Origin: Sphingobacteriales bacterium
GTDB lineage: Bacteria > Bacteroidota > Bacteroidia > Chitinophagales > Chitinophagaceae
Length of the DNA stretch: 64,000 nt
Direction of reading: 5' to 3'
Assembly (NCBI GenBank): GCA_016219985.1
Contig: JACRJO010000037.1
Coordinates: 1 to 64,000, forward strand
Notes under the pieces: model-generated
What the model saw: the letters and a program-made list of their open reading frames with translations, nothing else
What the model was told of the DNA's origin: nothing
The model's database searches: none
Shown here: one piece after another, positions 58,101 through 64,000 of the stretch
Numbering within the stretch: the first letter of the stretch is position 1
Layout of the letters: the number at the start of each line of letters is the position of its first letter
Position numbers and translations under genes: made by a program

Positions 58101-59567
58101 ATTATGGAAGGAACAAAAGTCCGGCTGCGCCCGGTATTGATGACGGCTTCGGTTGCCTCACTCGGGTTCCTGCCCATGGCACTGAGCCAGGGAGCAGGCG
58201 CTGAAGTACAAAGACCCCTCGCCACGGTAGTGATCGGGGGGCTGGCGACCGCCACTTTCCTGACGCTGGTATTATTACCCATATTGTATATGTGGCTGGA
58301 AAGAGAAAAACCCAGGAAGAAAAGGATAAAACCGGTTGCCATCCTGCTCTGCTTCCTTTCGATCGGCTCATTGGCCGGTGCCCAGCTGCCGGAAGGAAAA
58401 ACAATGAAACTGGATGAAATGCTGAAACTAGCAGACCAGCGGAATTTATCGGTACAGGCTCTTCAAAAAGAAACGGCTTACTGGAAACAACTGCAGGCAG
58501 CGGTAACGGACCCGGCCAAAACACAATTAGGCGTGGAGTATGGGAAAATAAACAGTATCAACAACGATACCCGGTTTATGCTGAGCCAGTCTTTTTCCTT
58601 ACCCGTCGTTTACAAACGTCAAAGGGAGTTCTATATCGCCGGGGAGAAAACGCAGCAATCGCTGCTGCAATGGAAACAGCAGGAGCTGCACCGGGAGATC
58701 AAACTGCTGTTCTGGAATATGGCCGACCTTTTATCCAGGCAGCAATTGCTGCTGAAACTGGATTCAGTGTACAACCGCATGTTGCGGGCGGCTGCATTGC
58801 GGCTGGAAGCCGGGGAAACCAACCTGCTGGAGAAGACGACCGCTGATGCACAGGTGCAGCAGCTGAAAATCCAGTTGCAGCAATTGCAAAGTGATATGCT
58901 GATTTCGCAGCAGCAACTGCAAGGGCTGCTGAATACGGAAGAAAAGCCATGGCCCGATCTCAGTGAAAATACAGCCCGGCTCCCCTTGATCCCCGATACC
59001 AATGCCGTTGCCGGCCACCCGCTGTTAAAATACCGGGAAGGGCAGTGGCAGATGGCTGTTGCACAAACGACGCTGGAGAAAAATAAGCTGGTTCCGGAAC
59101 TGACAGCGGGCTATACGAATATGTCCATTACCGGCTACCAGTCGCCCGATGGGATCACTCAAAAATACTATGGACCGGGCAACCGGTTTGGTACGGTCAG
59201 CCTGACCATGGGTATTCCTGTTTTCACCCGGGCTGCCCGCAATAAAGTAAAAGCGGGGCGGCTGAACGAGGAAGCTGCACAGCTGAATATGCAGGCGGCG
59301 GATCAGCAGTTGAAAAACCAGTTGCGGCAGTTTGCCGAAGAACTCCGGAAACAGCAACAGCAGGTGGATTACTACAGCAAACAGGGGCTGGCACAATCGG
59401 AACTGATCATCAGTCATGCCGCGCAGAATTATGAGAAGGGACAGATCAGTTACCTGGAATGGACAACCCTGATGAACCAGGCGGTTGCCATCCGGCTGGA
59501 CGGGCTGAATGCTTTACAGCAACTGAACAGGATACATACAGAAATTGAATATTTAACCGGAAAATAA
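55197..59567 (+). CDS. CzcA/CusA-type RND metal efflux pump fused to TolC
   Basis: A 1456-residue fusion. Residues 1-1035 or so are a heavy-metal RND pump: [18 protein letters not shown] at the start, and the TM4 motif [20 protein letters not shown] with the Asp and Asp/Glu proton-relay residues of CzcA-type pumps (CusA lacks the first Asp). A second hydrophobic, signal-like segment ([19 protein letters not shown], near 1050) leads into a TolC-like outer-membrane factor (about 1065-1456; [17 protein letters not shown], long helices and the closing [15 protein letters not shown]). The pump exports a metal from periplasm or cytoplasm to the outside. The adaptor follows after 5 bp. CzcA motifs favour Zn/Co/Cd; the HMA neighbours favour Cu. 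Confidence 0.92.
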   Translation: [1456 protein letters not shown]

Positions 59568-59572
59568 AAATT

Positions 59573-60706
59573 ATGTCAACATATAAAATGTATATAACAG
59601 CCCTGCTGTTCCTGGCAGCCTGTTCTTCGAAAAAACAAACAGCGACCGCGGAAAAGGAAACATTGGCAGCCGATAAAGTGATGATGACCGATGCCCAGGT
59701 GGCTAATGCAGGTATTGAGACAGGTACGGCCACCCGGCAGACGATCAGCAGTATGCTGAAAGTAAACGGGCTGGTGGAAGTACCCCCACAAAATATCGTA
59801 TCGGTAAGTTTCCCGATGGGCGGGTACCTGCGGTCCACCAAACTGATGCCGGGCATGCACGTCAGCCGCGGGGAAGTGATCGCCGTGATCGAGGATCAGT
59901 CGCTGGTGCAATTACAGCAGGATTACCTCGTGACCCAGGCGAGGCTGGTTTACCTGCAGCAGGAATACGAGCGGCAAAAAATGCTGAATGAGAACAAGGT
60001 GAATGCGGAAAAAACCTACCAGCAGGCAACGGCGGAATTTACGGCACAAAAGGCATTACTGAAAGGATACAGCGAAAAGCTGCAGCTGATTGGTATTAAC
60101 CCCGCACGCCTGACTGAAAATTCCATTTCCCGGAGTGTGACGGTCCATTCGCCGATCAACGGGTTTGTTTCAAAGGTCAATGTGAATATCGGGAAATATG
60201 TAACAGCTACCGATGTCCTGTTTGAACTGATCAATCCCGATGACATGCATGCGGCCCTCACCGTATTCGAGAAGGATATCACGAAAGTGAATATCGGGCA
60301 GAAGGTGAAAGTTTCATTTGTCGATAATGCAGATGCCAGCTATGATTGCAAAGTGATCCTCGTTACGCGGAATGTGGATGAGAACCGGAGCGCCCTGGTG
60401 CATTGCCATTTCGAAACAAAGCCGCTTAACCTGCTGCCGGGTATGTTCCTGACCGCCACGATCCATGTGAACAATGCGGATGTGCTTACCGTGCCCGAAG
60501 AGGCCGTGGTCCGTTTTGAGAATAAACAATATATGTATGAGGCCACCGGGAAGAATGAGTTCCGGATGTTCGAAGTGGAGACCGGGGTAACGGAAAACGG
60601 GCGGATTGAAGTCAGCAGTAAGATGGAAGGATTTGATAAGAAAAACCTGGTTATAAAAAACGCGTACGCCGTATTGTCCAAAATGAAAAACACCGCTGAA
60701 GAATAA
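59573..60706 (+). CDS. RND efflux periplasmic adaptor (CzcB/CusB type)
   Basis: A 377-residue membrane fusion protein. A lipobox (ALLFLAAC) gives a lipid anchor. The lipoyl half motifs (VSFPMGGYLRSTKLMPGMHV and later SPINGFVSKVNVNIGKYV) flank a helical hairpin (VTQARLVYLQQEYERQKML), followed by the beta-barrel and membrane-proximal domains. It starts 5 bp after the CzcA-TolC gene and completes the tripartite pump. No His/Met-rich metal-binding N-terminal extension is seen, so the metal is not indicated. It is followed by the palindrome-rich spacer. Confidence 0.92.
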   Translation: MSTYKMYITALLFLAACSSKKQTATAEKETLAADKVMMTDAQVANAGIETGTATRQTISSMLKVNGLVEVPPQNIVSVSFPMGGYLRSTKLMPGMHVSRGEVIAVIEDQSLVQLQQDYLVTQARLVYLQQEYERQKMLNENKVNAEKTYQQATAEFTAQKALLKGYSEKLQLIGINPARLTENSISRSVTVHSPINGFVSKVNVNIGKYVTATDVLFELINPDDMHAALTVFEKDITKVNIGQKVKVSFVDNADASYDCKVILVTRNVDENRSALVHCHFETKPLNLLPGMFLTATIHVNNADVLTVPEEAVVRFENKQYMYEATGKNEFRMFEVETGVTENGRIEVSSKMEGFDKKNLVIKNAYAVLSKMKNTAEE

Positions 60707-60782
60707 GCGTATTAAGACGGGCCTTATTTTTCAATAAGCAGGAATGGCCGGGTGGCGGGTAAGAAATGCGGGAAAACTTTCC

Positions 60783-61440
60783 GGCTTACCGCCTTCCCGG
60801 CTATTTTTTGCCACTGACCTACCTGCTCGGCCCGCTTCGCCGCGAGGCGAGTAGGCAAGTTCCACGGATGAATACGGATTTATTTGCCACGAAAGGCCAC
60901 GCCTGCCTGCCGAGTAGGCAGGAAAGCACACGAATGCACACGAACAAGGAAACAGCTTCCTGTCTCCCCAGCATTTTTTTTGGCCACGGATTACACAGAT
61001 GAACACGGATTTATTTGCCACGAAAGGCCACGCCTGCCTGCCGAGTAGGCAGGAAAGCACACAAAAGAAAAATAACTTATTGTCTTACCGCCTTCCCGGC
61101 TATTTTTTGCCACTGACCTACCTGTTCGGCCCGCTTCGCCGCGAGGCGAGTAGGCAGGGATAGCACAGATATACACGGATTGGTATGCCACGAATTGACA
61201 CGCCTGCCTGTCGGTTAGGCAGGAAATGGCACGAAAGGATTTGCTTTACAGAAAAATAAACGACTCCCAAACTTTCGGAGACTAAAGTCCCCCTCGGGGA
61301 CCTGCCTACCGCAGGCAGGTTTAGGGGGCCACGGATTATGAAGAATAGCCGCAACCCCAATTCATTAAAGCAGTTTTTCTTAGAAGAGACTATGAACCTG
61401 CCTGGCCGGCCCGCTTCGCAGCGAGGCGAGCAGGCAGGCT
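60783..61440. repeat. non-coding spacer with repeated palindromes
   Basis: The spacer 60707-61540 holds no convincing gene. A 75-bp segment starting CTTACCGCCTTCCCGGC recurs 299 bp apart (60785 and 61084) and ends in a palindrome core CCCGCTTCGCCGCGAGGCGAG. A related core occurs at about 61396-61439. Four shorter hairpins (GCCTGCCTGCCGAGTAGGCA type) lie near 60901, 61031, 61201 and 61301. Blocks containing CACGGATTTATTTGCCACGA and related text repeat in between. Open frames in this region follow the repeats and are not treated as genes. Confidence 0.88.
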
Positions 61441-61513
61441 CCGAACTCCAAACTTTGAACTAATCTGAGAAAATGTGGATAAAAAACAAATTTTTTTCTT
61501 CTCCCGGGTCCTT

Positions 61514-61521
61514 TAGATTTG
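61514..61521 (+). promoter_or_regulatory. -7 box of tex
   Basis: TAGATTTG fits TAnnTTTG and lies 19 nt before the ATG at 61541. Confidence 0.6.
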
Positions 61522-61540
61522 CTCCCCCAACAAGAAACCT

Positions 61541-63817
61541 ATGGAGCTGAAATATTCGCAGCAGATCGCTGCTACCCTGAACCTTACCCTGAAACAGATC
61601 AGCAGTATTTATGAACTGCACAGTGAAGGATCCACGATTCCCTTTATCGCCCGCTACCGGAAAGAAGCCACGGGTAACCTGGATGAAGTGGCGATTGCCA
61701 ATGTGATTGACCAGGTGAAATACTTCAATGAACTGGAAAAACGGAAAGAGACCGTGCTGAAGACCATCGAGGAAGCCGGCAAACTGTCCCCGGAACTGAA
61801 GAAAAGGATTGAGGATTGCGTTAATGCCACCGAACTGGAAGATATCTACCTGCCGTATAAACCCAAGCGGAAAACAAAAGCTACCGTGGCCGTGGAAAAG
61901 GGATTGGAGCCCCTGGCCAAACTGTTGTTTGAACAAGGGCCTGAAAACCCGGAAGAGGAAGCCACTAAATATATAAATGAACAGGTAAAGGATACGGCGG
62001 AAGCGCTGCAGGGAGCGAGGGATATCATGGCGGAATGGATTGCGGAGAATGAGCAGGCCAGAAATATCGTGCGCAAATTGTTTACGGAAGAAGCCATGGT
62101 CTCTTCCAGGGTGCTCACGACAAAGAAAGAGGAAGCTGATGCCCAGAAATACCGGGATTATTTTGAATTTAAAGAACCCCTTTCGCAAAGCCCCTCGCAT
62201 CGCATCCTGGCCATCCGCCGGGGCGAGAAAGAAGGCTTCCTGATCATGACTATCCAGATTGAAAAAGAAACCGCCCATGCTGAATTGAAAAGAGTGCTCC
62301 TGAAAACGTCCGGCCTGGCGGCAAAGCAGGTGGAACTGGCGATTGAAGATGCGTATAACCGGTTGCTGCAGTCTTCTATAGAGACAGAGTTCCGGATGGC
62401 CAGTAAAACAAAGGCCGATGAGGAAGCGATCCGGGTATTCGCAGAGAACCTGCGCCAGTTATTACTGGCTTCCCCGCTTGGACATAAAAGGGTCATGGCG
62501 CTGGACCCTGGTTTCCGGACGGGTTGCAAACTGGTTTGTCTCGATGAACACGGAACTTTTTTAAAATACGTGACCATTTTCCCCCATGCACCGCAGAATG
62601 ACTGGAACGGCGCCATACAAACGATCAAGGAACTGGTAACCCGCTATGATATTGAGGCGATTGGTTATGGTAACGGGACGGCCAGCAAGGAAACCGAGCA
62701 ACTGGTGCGCAGTATCGATTTCGGTAAACCGGTTTCCGTATTCATGGTCAATGAGAGCGGGGCTTCTATCTATTCCGCCAGTGAAGTGGCCCGGGAAGAA
62801 TTTCCTGATGAGGATGTAACGGTACGTGGCGCGATCAGTATCGGGCGCCGTTTACTGGATCCCCTCAGTGAACTGGTAAAGATTGATGCGAAGAGTATCG
62901 GGGTGGGCCAGTACCAGCACGATGTGAACCAGAACCGTTTGAAGGATGCCCTGGACCAGGTGGTGGAGAGCTGTGTGAACTTTGTAGGAGTGGATGTCAA
63001 TACCGCCAGCAAGCATTTGCTGATGTATGTTTCCGGCCTGGGCTCCACGGTGGCCAGGAACATCGTGGAATACCGTACAAAGAACGGGGGCTTTAAAAGC
63101 CGCGAGGAATTAAAGAAAGTTTCCATGCTGGGTCCCAAGGCTTTTGAACAATGCGCCGGTTTCTTACGCATCGTCAATGCGGCCAACCCGCTGGATAATT
63201 CAGCCGTACACCCGGAGAGTTATCATGTAGTGGAAGCCATGGCTGCTAAAGTCAGCAGTACGGTGCCGGAACTGATCAAAAATCCCGATGTGCGGAAACA
63301 GATCAGGGCCAAGGAATTTGTAACGGAAAGCATTGGCCAGTTTACCATTGAGGATATCCTGAAAGAACTCGAGAAACCCGGGCGTGATCCCCGTTCACCC
63401 ATTGAAGAATTCCGTTTTGCAGAAGGTGTGAGCACCATGGAAGATCTGAAACCGGGGATGAAAGTACCGGGTATCGTTACAAATATTACCAATTTTGGCG
63501 CTTTTGTGGATGTGGGCGTGAAGCAGGACGGACTCGTGCATATTTCTCACCTGGCCAACCGCTATATCAGTGATCCCAATGAAGCGGTAAAACTGGGACA
63601 GAAGGTAATGGCAACGGTCCTCGAAGTGGATACAGCCCGCAAAAGAATTGCGCTTTCACTCAAAGACGGGCAGGCTGCTGAGCGGGAACCTGGAAAATCC
63701 GGAAAGCCGGAAGCCGGAAAACCCGGTAGCCGTGACAGCCGGAAGCCCGGGAAACCGCAGCCGTTGAATCCATTCCAGGCAAAACTGATGGAACTGAAGA
63801 AGAATTTTAAAGACTAA
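61541..63817 (+). CDS. tex: Tex-family RNA-binding transcription accessory protein
   Basis: A 758-residue protein with the Tex layout: a helical N-terminal domain (STIPFIARYRKEATGNLDE), a YqgF/RNase H-like domain (MALDPGFRTGCKLVCLDEHG and AIGYGNGTASKETEQ), a helix-hairpin-helix part (VDVNTASKHLLMYVSGLG) and an S1 RNA-binding domain (VPGIVTNITNFGAFVDVGV). The C-terminal 40 residues are Lys/Gly/Pro-rich. Tex is a conserved nucleic-acid-binding factor, linked to transcription and RNA turnover, with an unclear exact role. It is a single-gene unit. Confidence 0.95.
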   Translation: MELKYSQQIAATLNLTLKQISSIYELHSEGSTIPFIARYRKEATGNLDEVAIANVIDQVKYFNELEKRKETVLKTIEEAGKLSPELKKRIEDCVNATELEDIYLPYKPKRKTKATVAVEKGLEPLAKLLFEQGPENPEEEATKYINEQVKDTAEALQGARDIMAEWIAENEQARNIVRKLFTEEAMVSSRVLTTKKEEADAQKYRDYFEFKEPLSQSPSHRILAIRRGEKEGFLIMTIQIEKETAHAELKRVLLKTSGLAAKQVELAIEDAYNRLLQSSIETEFRMASKTKADEEAIRVFAENLRQLLLASPLGHKRVMALDPGFRTGCKLVCLDEHGTFLKYVTIFPHAPQNDWNGAIQTIKELVTRYDIEAIGYGNGTASKETEQLVRSIDFGKPVSVFMVNESGASIYSASEVAREEFPDEDVTVRGAISIGRRLLDPLSELVKIDAKSIGVGQYQHDVNQNRLKDALDQVVESCVNFVGVDVNTASKHLLMYVSGLGSTVARNIVEYRTKNGGFKSREELKKVSMLGPKAFEQCAGFLRIVNAANPLDNSAVHPESYHVVEAMAAKVSSTVPELIKNPDVRKQIRAKEFVTESIGQFTIEDILKELEKPGRDPRSPIEEFRFAEGVSTMEDLKPGMKVPGIVTNITNFGAFVDVGVKQDGLVHISHLANRYISDPNEAVKLGQKVMATVLEVDTARKRIALSLKDGQAAEREPGKSGKPEAGKPGSRDSRKPGKPQPLNPFQAKLMELKKNFKD

Positions 63818-63853
63818 ACTATTCTATAAAGAATTTCCGTTTGCCCGGGGGCG

Positions 63854-64000
63854 TCAGAATCTCATTTTATTCCCGATCATCGAACTGGTAAATGACTGGA
63901 TCATTTTTTTCAGGTTTTCATCCTGCTGGTAAGCAATAGCGGCGGATGACCGGTCCGGCAGCAGGTTCCTGCTGAGCGAACTGTCGGCCTGCCAGTTAAA
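63854..64000 (-). CDS. 3' end of a minus-strand gene (partial)
   Basis: An open frame of 48 codons plus stop (stop complement at 63854-63856) runs off the right edge. The readable C-terminus includes LLPDRSSAAIAYQQDEN and ends SSMIGNKMRF. It has no stop before the edge. Identity cannot be told. It is convergent with tex. Confidence 0.5.
   Translation of the reverse strand, partial: FNWQADSSLSRNLLPDRSSAAIAYQQDENLKKMIQSFTSSMIGNKMRF

Noticed and set aside
60731..61360. Several frames of 60-110 residues in the spacer before tex
   Set aside because: They follow the repeated palindromes, share text such as FPAYSAGRRGLSWQIN between frames, and have no family resemblance.

Overview
The window looks like a chromosome segment of a Bacteroidota bacterium, most likely Chitinophagaceae or a close relative. 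The evidence is: promoters of the TAnnTTTG (-7) type; several parts of the type IX secretion system (T9SS: a PorW/SprE-like lipoprotein, a CHU_C type B sorting domain and two type A sorting domains); a Porin_10-type porin; small HYC_CC_PP proteins; and a CzcA-TolC fusion pump. The assignment rests on gene content only.

Layout. (1) 1-9.4 kb is an accessory region, visibly A+T-richer than the rest. It carries five tightly packed minus-strand genes transcribed in the order DNA methyltransferase, NurA-like nuclease, HerA-like hexameric ATPase, PtuA-like AAA ATPase, PtuB-like HNH nuclease, with junctions of +2, -4, +5 and -4 bp. A Fic-domain gene lies just upstream. This is the best candidate for an undescribed system: a modified-base or nuclease-translocase defence module joined to a Septu-like pair. 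The region stops at the 3' end of a tRNA-Leu(CAG) gene, a classic island boundary. (2) 9.5-21.9 kb is housekeeping: dapD, a GT4 glycosyltransferase, tsaC, a GT9 glycosyltransferase, cca, miaA, a CoA-disulfide-reductase/rhodanese fusion, pdxJ, an M48 protease and YbjQ. (3) 21.9-29.7 kb holds a thioredoxin-like protein, a large T9SS cargo protein, small unknown proteins, a TetR regulator with two matching palindromic operators, and ahcY. (4) 29.7-40.1 kb holds a class A PBP, PorW/SprE, a bactofilin operon, two ATP-synthase-associated membrane proteins, a SprT-like protease, a GNAT and sucC. (5) 40.5-47.5 kb holds two T9SS cargo proteins (one a secreted endonuclease I), a lipoprotein and a porin. 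(6) 47.5-60.7 kb is a metal (probably copper) handling cluster: two HYC_CC_PP proteins, two HMA proteins (one with four Cys-rich tandem repeats), a TlpA thioredoxin, an HMA-TonB receptor fusion, outer-membrane proteins, a CzcA-TolC fusion and its adaptor. (7) A repeat-rich spacer, then tex and the 3' end of one more gene.

Beyond genes, the clearest hidden structure is a 99-bp palindromic element present in six copies of exactly equal length (one tandem pair), always between genes. It has MITE-like ends and can form alternative hairpins. Other structure includes an 8-bp repeat array with a 96-bp higher-order period, G+C-rich palindromes near 38.0 kb and 60.8-61.4 kb, and a recurring 4-5 nt spacing between the -7 box and ATG that predicts leaderless mRNAs.

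No searches were run. Family assignments come from motifs read by eye.
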